A DNA stretch of 64,000 nt, taken from contig CM022665.1 in assembly GCA_012295275.1 (NCBI GenBank), positions 48,446,064 through 48,510,063 of the forward strand, given 5' to 3'. This stretch comes from Chrysomallon squamiferum (lineage: Eukaryota; Mollusca; Gastropoda; Neomphalida; Peltospiridae). Of this stretch, positions 33,294-47,699 are shown in pieces. The first letter of the stretch is position 1, and the number at the start of each line of letters is the position of its first letter. A model generated the notes under the pieces. The model ran no database searches, had not been told where the DNA came from, and saw nothing but the letters and a program-made list of their open reading frames with translations. Both the position numbers and the translations under genes were made by a program.

Positions 33294-36035
33294 TTATTAT
33301 TATTATTATTATTTTTTTAAAATGATGTGGAAAAAACCCAGTAAATTTGTCATATATTTTATAAATTTTAAATTTTTTTTTTTTAATTTTTTTTTAATTT
33401 TTTTTTTTTTTTTTTAAATGACATAGAAAATAAACATGTATAAATAACCAGTAACTTTGTTAAATATGTTATAATTTTTATAATTTTTTTTTTTTAAGTG
33501 ACACAGAAAATATAAACCTATATAAATAACCACTCTATTTGTCATGTATTTTTATTAAACAAAATTGGTTTAAATGGCATAGAAAATAAACCTGTATACG
33601 TAACCAGTAAGTTTAACAAACATTTTGTAAAATTTAATTCCTTAAAACAGACACAGGGAAGACAAGATTCAAAGAAAGCCTGGCATCAGTACACTAGTGT
33701 CAGTTATGTATCTTCATTTTAAAAACATCAGTAAAACAGCTCAGTGCTGCACACACTCAAACCCAAACCTCCCAAGATAAACAACAAAGTAAGGTGACAA
33801 AAAAACCAGTCTATCCCAAACACACTGAATCTCCAGATATAAACAAGATGGTGTCATCCTGAAGTACAAACAGTCCATTTTTACATGTGTTAAGAATATT
33901 TGTTGATCCATTCACTTAGAACAAAACTTCTGAAGTTAAAGAAAATGTATATCATATTTAAGAACAAACAATCTCTTTTTACATCTGTTTGTTTAGAAGA
34001 AAACCTCTGCAATTAAAAATCATGTATCATTTTAAAGTAGAAACAATCTGTTTTTATGTGTGTTAAGCTTGTTGAATATTTACTCAGAACAAAACCACTG
34101 ATGCTAAAGAATACCTCTGATGTTAAAGAAATTTCTCTTAACAAAAACAGTATTAATAATATCTAATGACTGTAGAATACTTAACACAGAAATGTAGTTT
34201 TATCATACAGAAATTTATTTATGTTTTGAGTTTATGATAGAAATAGTTTTAAACATTAGCAATTTCTCTTCACAAGGACAGTATTAATAAAATGTGATGA
34301 TTGCAGAATAGTTGACACAGAAATGTTTGTTTTCATTCAGAGATGTAAATAGAATCATATATTAGAAATTTCCTCACACAAATAGTATTAACATTATATG
34401 ATGGTTGTAGAATACTTACAAAGTATTAATAATACTGTGAGTTTCATTAGCAAACATTTAATAATATGTAACCACTGAAAAAAACATTTAACTACATTTG
34501 TAGAGACAAATAGTATAAAATATGTGCTATGGAGAATTGATCCCATGACATATGACATGATGATGTTTTTTCTGTTTTAATAATACTATGAATTTCTTAA
34601 GAAAACTTTTTATTCATATGTAACTATCCCAAAAAGATAAGCTGCTAGTTGGAATGACAAACTGTACAAAATGTGTGCTATGGAGAACTGAACCTGTGAT
34701 CTATGATATAATAATGATTCTGTGCGTTTATAAAACTGTGAATTTCTTTAACAAGCATTTACTCATGTATAAACCTTCACCCAAACATGAGCCACTAGCT
34801 GGAATGACAAAACAAAACAAAAAAAAGTGCTGGGCAGAACTGAATGCATGACCTATGACACGATTATATTTCTCTATGTGTTTATAATTCTACAAAAATG
34901 GCTGCCATTATATATGACCTATGTGCATTTTTTAAATATTACTATGAGAGTGGGTTAAGTGAACATTCCTCTACAAAATGGCTGCCATGATTCATGATCT
35001 GTGGGTTTTTTTAAGATACTATGAGACTGTGTTCTGTGGTTTTTTTTTAAGATACTATGAGACTGTGTTCTGTGGGGTTTTTAAGACTACAATGAGACTG
35101 TGTTATGAGAAAATTTGTCTAGGATGCAGTTTTGGTGTTGGAGAGACTAGTTTGAGATCTAGAGACAACTCTAAGATCTAGAGGTGACTCTAGTCTAAGA
35201 TCTAGAGGTGACTCTAGTCTAAGATTTAGAGGTGACTCTAGTCTGAGATCTAGATATAAGTCTAGTCTAAGATCTAGATATAAGTCTAGTCTAAGATCTA
35301 GAGGTGACTCTAGTCTAAGATTTAGAGGCAACTCTAGTCTGAGATCTAGATATAAGTCTAGTCTGAGATCTAGATATAAGTCTAGTCTGAGATCTAGAGG
35401 CGAGTCTAGTCTAAGATTTAGAGGCAACTCTAGTCTAAGATCTAGAGGTAAATCTAGTCTGAGATCTAGAGTTAACTCTAGTCTAAGATCTAGAGACAAC
35501 TCTAGACTGAGATCTAGAGACAACTCTAGTCTAAGATCTAGATATAAGTCTAGTCTGAAATCTAGAGGAAACTCTAGTCTGAGATCTAGAGACAACTCTA
35601 GTCTGAGATCTAGATATGTCTAGTCTAAGATCTAGATATAAGTCTAGTCTGAGATCTAGATATAAGTCTAGCCTAAGATCTAGAGGTGAATGTCACTCAG
35701 TGTTAGCAGCAAGCACTAAGCTAGCGAGTGAGAGGAGGAGACAGCGAGATTTGAACCTGGGTCTGTCTCGCACACGTTTCTTAAAGCGACTCCGGTCGCA
35801 GTTCTTCTGCCGGTCTGAGTGCGAGTAGGAAATTTTCTTGTGTTTCTTCCTGTGTTAACAAAACAACATTAGAACCAGCAGACTCCATAGCAAGAAGCAT
35901 CGTCTCATACTGATTTATAGCAAACACAAAAATATAACATAAAAAACAAATAACAATATATATAAAAAAAAATCTAATAAAAATTTTTTTAAAAAATAAT
36001 TAAAAAAAAAAATCTAATAAAAAATAAATAAATAA

Positions 36036-36071
<36 letters not shown>

Positions 36072-36109
36072 ATGCAAATACTAAAGAAAGAAAGAATAGA
36101 AATGAACAA

Positions 36110-36140
<31 letters not shown>

Positions 36141-36332
36141 CAGAAGAAAAGAAAAATAATATATATCTGAAAAATAGAAAAAGATCAAACTGTAACCAGC
36201 TGCTAAATTTTCTTACAATCTACTTGCTGAAAAGCTGAATAAGACCTTTACTAAGATTAATATGAACTCTACATTCTGAAGACCAATAATACTAGGATTA
36301 ATATTACTATTACTAGTACTAGTAAACTACTA

Positions 36333-36419
<87 letters not shown>

Positions 36420-36431
36420 TAATAAAAATAA

Positions 36432-36481
<50 letters not shown>

Positions 36482-37141
36482 TAACAACAGAATACTTAAT
36501 TTATTTGTATTCTAGACATAAATATATATCCAGAAATTTTAAAAAGTATTTAGTTTGTAGATAGATGGGTAAGATTAACAAAAAATTCAATATTCATGAA
36601 AAATCAAAATGAAGATCTGAATTTGTTTTCTCCAAAAATGCTTGTAGTAAAGGTTCAACTGTATTTCTTTTTGTAAAGTTTAATTTTAATAATTTTTAAA
36701 TGTTGTTAATTATACAACTAATTTAAAATCACCATTAATTATTAAAATTATTTTAAAATAGCCATAAATTATAAAAATTACTTTAACAAAAAATTTACTG
36801 TGATAAGGCATTAGTTATGCACAGAGTTTAAATTATAAAAATTAAAAATTTTCATTAATTATAAAATTTCAAAATAGCCATAAATAATAAGATTATGAAA
36901 TAGTCATTAACTATAAAATTTCAAAACTGACATTATAAAAAATTATTTAAAATAGCAATTAATTCTAAAATGGTTGCGAAACACCCACTAATTTTACAGT
37001 TTAAAATAAACACTAATTATAAGAAATGATTTTCTAACCATCCATTATTTATAAATGCTGACTCAAGGAATTAAAATTTCCTTTAAGCATTTATTGCTTA
37101 TTATTAGAAAGATATAATTAAGTATTAATAAATAATAAATA

Positions 37142-37179
<38 letters not shown>

Positions 37180-40100
37180 GATTACTAAAATATGGGATTA
37201 TTGAAATATTAATAATATATAAAAAAGGATAAATAAAGAGATTAATTAGAAGGAAAAGATTATAATTTGTTTTAAAGAAAGAAATATTTTTCTAATCAAA
37301 GACAAAAAAAAAAAAAAAAAGAAATCTAAAACAGAAATAATCTAAAAAAGAAAATGAAATCAATGAATTCAGTTTCATTTAGAAAACATTACTGACATCA
37401 CAACTTCAGAATTTTTTATTTTTTTTTTTAAAATAATTTTATTTGTTCATATATATCAGTTACAGCATGAACAAAATTCTTAGCACTGAATAATAATAAA
37501 CTAAACTACACACAGAGAGAGAGAGACAAGGTATAGGAATGTTACTAAGGATTTTATAAAATTCACTTTGTAATTATTATATATATAAAACCTTACCGGT
37601 CAATATTGGGTGACTTTGGTGGGGTGACTGGTAAAGGAAAGGTGAAGACAAGCTCCCCATCCTCATTCTTCTTACACTCCGAGTCACCAGGGACAACAAC
37701 ATTACTCTCCCCATTGGTTGTGGCAATGACCTTGACACTGGGTGAGAGGTCAGGGTCAAGGATGTAGAGGTCCTCTGAAGAGATGTCGGTGATGTAATGT
37801 AGATGTTCTTGTGCTCTGTCGATTCGGAAAAACCTCTCTGCTGTTGTAGCTGTAACAACACAATTAAAAAAACCAGTGTCACATTTGTTTTAAAACTTTC
37901 CTAGGTATTACTGAGTCATTCAAAGTTACAACTGTTAATTAAAATGTCAACAGTATTTCTAGACATATATTCTAGAATCAGTTTGTTACAAATATGTTAG
38001 ATGTAACAACACAATTAAAAACCAGCATCAAATTCATTTTAAAACTTTCCTAGGTATTACTGAGTCATTCAAAGTTACAACTGTTAATTAAAAATGTCAA
38101 CAGTATTTCTAGACATATATTCTAGAATCAGTTTGTTACAAATATGTTAGAATGAACTTATATTCTAGAATCATTTTTTTTCATCAGTAAATATTCAAAG
38201 TTTGATGTAACCAAACAATTAAAAAGTTTGTTACAAATTCATTGGAATTATTTCTTAAAACTTTCCTCTGTATTACTGATACATTAATATGCTACAATAT
38301 ATTTTTTTGAATGAAAATTTCATCAATATACTGACATATTCTAAAAACATAAACTCACATGTCTTAAAACAATTTATCACAAACATGTTAGCAGAAACAA
38401 CAGAATCAAAAACCAGCATCAAATATGATTCAATTTTTTTATATAAAAAGATGTCATCATTATATTCTAGAAATAAAAGCCCATGTATTTCAAAACAATT
38501 TATTACAAATATGTCACAATTTTATGAAAAAAAATAATGTCATCAGTATATTGACATATTAAAGAAATATAAACCCATGTATCTTATCAGTACAATTTAT
38601 GACAAATGTGTAAAATTTTCAAACGTGGTTTCTGAGATACTTACAGTCAAGGAAACACCATTTCTTAGACGAAGCCAGCAAAGAAGTCTCATTGGAAATC
38701 CCCTCTTCATTGTTTTCTAGACTTTTGTTAATATCCTTGAAAAACATGACCAGAGTAACTTTTATTAATATCCAGTCTTTAAAAACATGACCAGAGTAAC
38801 ATTTAGAATATTATTATTATATGTGTCACTTAAATAAACAGAGAAATATTCAGTCTGTTAATGTATCCCTTTTCATTGTTTTCTAGACTTTTGTTAATAT
38901 CCTTGAAAAACATGACCAGAGTAATATTTAGAATATTATTATATGTGTCACTTAAATAAATATTCAGTCTGTTAATGTATCCCCTCTTCATTGTTTTCTA
39001 GACTTTTGTTAATATCCTTGAAAAACATGACCAGAGTAATATTTAGTATATTATAATATGTGTCAAATAAATAAATATTCAGTCTGTTAATGTATCCCCT
39101 CTTCATTGTTTTCTAGACTTTTGTTAATATCCTTGAAAAACATGACCAGAGTAATATTTAGTATATTATAATATGTGTCAAATAAATAAATATTCAGTCT
39201 GTTAATGTATCCCCTCTTCATTGTTTTCTAGACTTTTGTTAATATCCTTGAAAAACATGACCTGAGTAATATTTAGTATATTATAATATGTGTCAAATAA
39301 ATAAATATTCAGTCTGTTAATGTATCCCCTCTTCATTGTTTTCTAGACTTTTGTTAATATCCTTAAAAAACAACAACCAGAGTAACATTTAGTATATTAT
39401 TATGTGCGTCACTTAAATAAACAGAGAAATATTCAGTCTGTTAATGTGTGTACCAGTCATACAGTCTGTTAGTCTGTAGTATTTTACAGGTCCTGTGAAA
39501 TCTACTGAGTAGAATGAATCTGTATAATTAGAGTTGATGGGAATTATTGTAAGATGCAATACAGTATATATTCACAGTCTGTCATTGAGTACTAACAATA
39601 TTTAACAGTGCATTTATACACACAGTAAGTAATAAAATTATTAAATAAAATATTTTTAAAATGTTTAACTTTTTTTAAAGAAAAAATAATAATAAGAAAG
39701 ATGACATTACACTGTATTTCTTTGATATTGTCAGTAAAAATGTTAGAAGTGAGAGAGTTTAAGAATCAATACAAGAACACTAGAGTTAGATAGGTAAACA
39801 CAAGAGAACTAGAGTTAGGTAAACACAAGAAAACTAGAGTTAGCCAGGTAAACACAAGAAAACTAGAGTTAGGTAAACACAAGAAAACTAGAGTTAGGTA
39901 AACACAAGAAAACTAGAGTTAGCCAAGTAAACACAAGAAAACTAGAGTTAGTCAGGTAAACACAAGAAAACTAGAGTTAGGTAAACACAAGAAAACTAGA
40001 GTTAGGTAAACACAAGAAAACAACAAGAAAACTAGAATTAGTCTAGAGTTAGGTAAACACAAGAAAACTAGAATTAGTCAGGTAACACAAGAGAACTAGA

Positions 40101-43100
40101 GTTAGGTAAACACAAGAAAACTAGAATTAGTCAGGTAACACAAGAGAACTAGAGTTAGGTAAACACAAGAGAACTAGAATTAGTCAGGTAACACAAGAGA
40201 ACTAGAATTAGTCAGGTAACACAAGAGAACTAGAATTAGTCAGGTAACACAAGAGAACTAGAATTAGTCAGGTAAACACAAGAAAACTAGAAAACTTTAG
40301 TCAGGTAACACAAGAAAACTAGAGTTAGGTAAACGTAAGAAAACTAGAATTAGTCAGGTAAACACAAGAAAACGAGACAGGTAAACACTTACAAAGTTCA
40401 GTTTGCTGATTTTCTCTCTCACTTGCTCCAGGTCAGCGTTGTTGTCCACCACGATGATGCCAAGTGGAACAGCTAACAAGAAATACAACATCAAACACAT
40501 CAGTTTAAACACAACAACCTAACACATCAGTTCAAATACAACATCAAACACACCAGTTTAAATACAACATCAAACACACCAGTTTAAATACAACATAAAA
40601 CACATCAGTTTAAATACAACATCCAAATACACCAGCTTAAATACAACATCCAAATAAATTGTTTTAAATACATCCAAATATATTATTTCATTTACCCAAT
40701 ATATTAACACAAACACAATATTCAAATATTGTTTCAGTTACCCAAATGATCATTCACTTACCCAACACAGCAAATAACTTAACCAGATCATCATTTCATT
40801 TACCCAAATATATCAACTCAAATACAATATCCCAAATATAGCACTTAAATAAATATCCCAATATATCATTTCCAATACAATACGACATGCATCATTTCAA
40901 ATACAGTTTACCCAATGTATCATTTCAAATACAATACACAAATATATCATCTTGAATACATTTTTCTAAAATCAACATCTTACATATTATTTTCCAAACA
41001 GTTATTTGAAATACATTTGAAAACAAAATTTGCTTTTTGAAGAAGCCATTTCAAATACAGTATCTTTAAATTCAATTGCTATGTTTCATATACAACAATT
41101 ATCAATTTAATTATATCATTTCAATCTGTTATTATTATTGCTATTACTTTTATTATTATTGTTATTATTATTACTGTTATTATTATTATTTTAATGTTTG
41201 GCATTGGAATATCATGTTTAGCATTAAAATCTTTTAAAAAACACTTTAATATAAATGACAAACAAACACAAACCAAAAAATCTATTAAATAAAATGCAAT
41301 CCAGATTATATTTCAAGCAATTGTTAAAAGCTAAAAAAAACAAAAAACAAATATAAAATATAAAAATAAAAATTATAAAAAATAAATAAATTAATTAATA
41401 AAACATTATAAAAAAAGACAATAAAAGAAAAAGCAGGTGTCAACCAGGTATTAGCTTTAATGAAATTGCTTTAGCATGGAGATGAGTAAAATGCTGGAAA
41501 TAAAAACTAGATTTAGTCAGTGATGCTATACTAGCAATGTTTACTGAGTAAGTGGGTGAGTGGATCATTACTATGCTATATTCTAGCAGTGTTTAGTGGG
41601 TGAGTGGATCATTGCTATTCTACATTCTAGCAGTGTTTAGTGGGTGAGTGGATCATTACTATTCTATATTATAGCAGTGTTTAGTAGGTGATTACTATAC
41701 TATGCCCAAGCAGTGTTTAGTGGGTGATTACTATACTATTCTCCAGCAGTGTTTAGTGGGTGATTACTATGCTCCAGCAGTGTTTAGTGGGTGATTACTC
41801 TACTATTCTCCAGCAGTGTTTAGTGGGTGATTACTATACTATGCTCCAGCAGTGTTTAGTGGGTGATTACTACACTATGCTCTGGCTGTGTTTAGTGGGG
41901 GTGGACTTACAGACTTGGCGCAGTTTGTCTTTGTCGTAATGCAGAGACTCGTAGTGTGCCATGCTAATCCTGCTAACTTGTATTCTCAGCCGCTCGGGCA
42001 CGGAGAGGTTACTGAAAAAAGCAAATTCAGGACTATATATGGGGTTATACAGCCACGCCCGGCCACGCCTGCGAAACAAACAGTTAAAATGTCAACGGTT
42101 CGTACGCACATAGAAAATATTTTAATCTAAATTAGTTTAAAATTGTACAAAGAAAATATTTTAATAAAATTAGTTTAAAATTTTACAAAGATGAATATTT
42201 TAATAAAATTAGTTTAAAATTTTTACAAAGGAAATATTTTAATCTAAATTAGTTTAAAATTTTTACAAAGAAAATATTTTAATAAAATTAGTTTAAAATT
42301 TTTACAAAGGAAATATTTTAATAAAATTAGTTTAAAATTTTTACAAAGGAAATATTTTAATAAAATTAGTGTAAAATTTTTACAAACAAAATATTTTAAT
42401 AAAATTAGTTTAAAATTTTTACAAAGAAAATATTTTAATCTAATTTAGTTAAAAATTTAACAATTCATGCATAGAAAATATTTTAATCTAAATTAGTTAA
42501 AAAAAATTACAATTTTTACAAAGAAAATATTTTAATCTAAATTAGTTCAAAACTTAACAATCTGTACATATAAGAAATATTGAGATTTAAATGTAAAAAT
42601 TGACACAAAGAAAATATTTCAAATTACAACTAGATAGTTAAAAATGTAACAGTTAGTACATACAAAATATTCTAAGTTACAGCTTAGTTAACAATTTAAC
42701 AATTCATACATACTAAAATATTTCAATGAGTTGGTTAAGAACTTAACAATTCTTACAGTGAAAGTAATTAAAAAATAAAATGACTTTCCACACAAGATCT
42801 CTAAGACCTGTCTGGTTACACACATCACTTAAATTAAACTTTACTTTCAAAATTCACTTTCACTATGGCATTTTGTAAAATCATTTTACTATGTCATTTT
42901 CAAAAATCATCCTGACATTCTCAAACCTAAAAATTAAACCATTTTAATATGAGACACACAACACAGTATAAACACAAGAAAACACAACACATTGTACATT
43001 GTACAGTGTGAACTGAAAGTTTGGTTGTAATCACACAGAGAAATTATAAATAATTTGTTTTTAACATATTGTGTGAAACAGAGTAAAAAAAAAAAAGTTA

Positions 43101-46100
43101 AAAAAAAAGTTAAAAATATTGTTACTCAGAATCTGTTCTGAAATAGTCTGTACTGATGTGTGTCTGTTATGTACATCAGTGCTGGTACACTGGAATCAGG
43201 CATGAAGGGACCCAGGATCTATCTATGTTAACATACTCACAGAGTTATCTTCTATTACAGCTAATGCTCTACAAACAGTTTATCCCTACCAGTGGGAAGG
43301 TGCAAACAAATGATTACTTATCGGTAACTGATAAATGAAGGCTAGGAACATTTAAAATATTCTGTTGAGTTTTTAAACAAATGTATTTAATCTTCACAGA
43401 CAGACAGACTGGTGGTGTTTGTTTCTAAACATTCTGAATGAAATCTCAGTCTTAAACCTGATGATTGATCAAATATTTGATTATCACCTGTACAGCACAG
43501 AAAGGTGAAATAAAGTTTAACTAAATCACCCACTGGCTAAATCTGCTGTACAGACTTTAAAACAGGACTTTGATTTACTATTTCTATTTATTTATTTATT
43601 TGTTTATTTATTTGTTTGTTTTTTTATTATTATTATTTTTTTTTTCATTTAATTCTAATGCTTTATGGTAATTATTTGAATCTAAAAATCACTGGGAACA
43701 CTCTAAAACAACATCTATTTGGTGTGTCTGTTGTACTGTTAAACAGAACAGAACACTTTTTTTAATCACTTACACTAATGGAATGATTAAAATCTGTAGG
43801 ACAAAATGTGCACACTTTAAAACACATTTTGATTTGGTTTATGTATTGTATCGTTAACCAGAACTGGTCAGATTCTTTTAACAACTTAACTTACCCTGTT
43901 GGAATCATTATAAATCTTCTAGGCAGATTGTAAAAAACACATTTTGATTTGGTGTATCTATTGTACAGTTAATGAGAACTGACAAGATGTTTTAATTAGA
44001 TATTCTACTGGAATAATTAAAATCTAGAGAACAATGGAAGACTTTGATTTGGTTGGTGTATCTATTTCAACTGTACAGATAATCAGAACTGATAAGATTT
44101 TTTAATTAGGTACACTACTGGAACAATTAAAATCTGAAGAACATTTGATGTATCTATTTCTACAGATAATCAGAACTGATAAGATGTTTTAATTAGGTAC
44201 TCTACTGGAACAATTAAAATCTGAAGAACATTTGATATATCTATTTCTACTATTCAGATAATCAGAAATGACACGATTTTTAAGACAACTGGAATAATTA
44301 AAATCTAAAGAACATTTGGTATATCTATTTCTATTATTCAGTTACTCAGAACTGGCCAAGTTTTTCTTTTTCAATTCCCGTGTATTAATGAACCCAGCTG
44401 AAAGCACACAACACTGTGCAGACTTAGAAAAACAAAACACTTTTTTCAGTGTAACTGATATAAATAGTTAGTTAAACAGAATTGATGATGCATGTGGTTT
44501 AAATCAATCTTGTCGCTTGTTCAATCTACTTAACCCTGTAAAGACTTAAATATATTAAAAACCTCTCACTTCTCACTTGACATGTTAATCAGAACTAATG
44601 AGGTTTGTTTTTTGTAGCCACACTGTCACTGGTTAGTCTAGATGCACAGATGTATGGATGTACAGATGTGAACTGTTACAATGAACTCTAGATTTTTTTT
44701 TTATTAACAGTAAAACAATTTAATCACTTGATGGATGTATGGATGTACAAATGTAAATAGTTATAATGAACATTAGATTTGTTGAAATGAATAGTAAAGG
44801 TTTTGTCATGTCTTGACAGATGTAAGGATGTACAGACATACATTATTATAATGAGGACTATATTTATTAAAATAAAAACTGAAGTAAAAAGTTTTAGTCA
44901 CTCACTTGACAGATGTATGGATGTATGGACATAACTTGTTATAACAAGGACTATACTTAATGAAATAAAAACTTGACAGATGTATGGATGCACAGACATA
45001 ACTTGTTATAACAAGGACTATACTTAATGAAATAAAAACTTGACAGATGTATGGATGCACAGACATAACTTGTTATAACAAGGACTATACTTAACGAAAT
45101 AAAAACTTGACAGATGTATGGATGCACAGACATAAATTGTTATAACAAGGACTATACTTAATGAAATAAAAACTTGACAGATGTATGGATGCACAGACAT
45201 AACTTGTTATAACAAGGACTATACTTAACGAAATAAAAACTGAAAGTAAAAAAGTTTTAGTCACTCACTTGACAGATGTATGGATGCACAGACATAACTT
45301 GTTATAACAAGGACTATACTTAACGAAATAAAAACTGAAAGTAAAAAAGTTTTAGTCACTCACTTGACAGATGTATGGACAGACAAGCACTTATAACAAG
45401 GACTATAGATAATGAAATGAAAAGTCAGGTAAAAAAGGTTTCAGTGACTCACTTGACAGATGTATGGATGTATGGACAAGCACTTATAACAAGTGAAAAG
45501 TATAGTTAATGACTCATGAAATGTATGGATGTAAGGACTTATAACAAGGACTAGTGTTATTGAAATGAAAAGTCAGGTAAAAAAGGTTTAATGACTCACT
45601 TGACAGATGTATGGACAAGCACTTATAACAAGGACTATAGTTAATGAAATGAAAAGTCAGGTAAAAAAGGTTTCAGTGACTCACTCGTTGGCTAGAGGCA
45701 CTGAACCGCGACGTTTGTGCTTCATCAACATGTTGCACTGGTTGCGGAAGGTGACGCTGATGATGGAGGGCCTCAGTCTGCACGGCTCGCCGTCCACCTG
45801 CATCGGCATTGACTTGTACGTGGTCAGCTTCACCTCCTGACACTGCACCAGCCGCTCCCCGTGACCCCCCACGTGAAGAGTCGCCTGAAAGCAACATTTC
45901 AACATTTCAACATTTCAAAAACATTTCAAACATTTCAACATTTCAAACATTTCAACATTTCAAACATTTCAAACATTTCAACATTTCAACTTTTCAACAT
46001 TTCAACCATTTCAACCTTTCAACATTTCAACACTGGTGATAAAATACTGATAAAACAGCAAATATTATAATAATAATAGTAACAGTAATAATAATAATTT

Positions 46101-46349
46101 CAAACATTAGTGACACCTACTGATAAAATAGCAAATTAAGCAATAATAATAATAATAAAAAAAATAATAATAGTAGTAGTAATAATAATAATAATAATAA
46201 TAGTAATAACAGTAATAATAATAATAATAATAATAATAGTAATAATAAAAATAAAAATAATAATAGTAATAGTAATAGTAATAATAATAATAATAATTAG
46301 TAATAATAATACAAATTAATAATAATAATAAGAGTAACAGTAAATAATA

Positions 46350-46391
<42 letters not shown>

Positions 46392-46462
46392 GTAATAATA
46401 AAAATAATAACAACAATAATAATAATAGTAATAATAGCAATAACAGTTATAAAAAAAAATAA

Positions 46463-46508
<46 letters not shown>

Positions 46509-47618
46509 TATAATAATTATTGATTTAACAGTGTATAGAAATGTCTGTTTTAACTATTGATGTTTTATTTTTAAAAAGACTAGATTTAAAATTTCACTTA
46601 AATTTGACTCACTAGTGATGAGTAAGTGAAACCAACGACCTCCAGATACCCATCGTCATGACGCTGTGGGTCAAAGTCAAGTGGGTTGGGGTGTCCCCAG
46701 GGCAAAGTCCCACCTGCATACCTGTAATAAAAACACACCTGTAATTATAACCTGTAATAAAAACACACCTGTAATTTTACCTGTAATAAAACACAGCTGT
46801 AATTTTATCTTTATTAAGACAGACCTAAAATCTTTCTTTTAATAAAACACACCTAAAAATCCTTATTTGTTGCCATAGTGTATTTTGTTAAGTAGCTTAG
46901 GAATATATAGGTTTTATTTTAAATTCTGAAAAGTTCATTTTTCAAAACTTAAAAGCTTAAAGACAATATGAAAAATTGATGAGTTTATATTTTTACATAT
47001 TCCATTACACAGAATAATATAATTATGGCAATAAGCTGTGTTAATAACTGAAGTAGGGAATACGTGTGTTATATCACAGTGCAGTGAAACATATCAGTGT
47101 GTAATATGTTAGATATTGTACAAAGTCTGTTATATCACAGTGCAGTGAAACATATCAGTGTGTAAATATTGTACAAACTCTGCTCACCTTGGAATGTTGA
47201 GGAAAAGAAGGCAATGAAGTTTCATGTCCTGAATTTTCTGTGTTATATCAACACCATCACACTGTAAATAGATAAACAAATAAATAAATAAATAAAACAA
47301 ATAAATAAAATAAATTAAAAATAAACAAATAAATGAATGTAATTAAAATGAATGAATTAAATTGAATGAATAAATGAATGAATCATTGAATACAATGAAT
47401 ACAATACAATACAATATAAAATAAAATAATATAATATAAATAAATAAATAAAATTAAGTTTTAATAATTTTTGTGCACACAGTGAAATAATAAAACAAAT
47501 TTCAAGTATTTTAAAAAACAACTCACTTCTAACTTGATATGTTCAGCAAAGCCTTTCCAACTTCGCTTTAAGAGATCACGACCACCAGCCTGTCAACACA
47601 CAAACAAACAAACAAATA

Positions 47619-47699
<81 letters not shown>

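Noticed and set aside
35119-35595. 158-codon - strand open frame (LDLRLEL repeats)
   Set aside because: It is the translation of a 24-bp tandem repeat; no start context, no homology, and the array lies in a kinase intron.
35695-35850. Functional tRNA gene
   Set aside because: Only a B-box-like motif (ggttcaaatctcgc) is visible; the T-stem does not pair well and no A box or cloverleaf fits at the right distance.
37577-37882. 101-codon - strand open frame over the kinase exon
   Set aside because: Wrong frame: the neighbouring frame encodes the conserved [16 protein letters not shown] region and joins both neighbours in phase.
43156-43338. 60-codon + strand frame
   Set aside because: Short, no homology recognised, inside a kinase intron and antisense to it.
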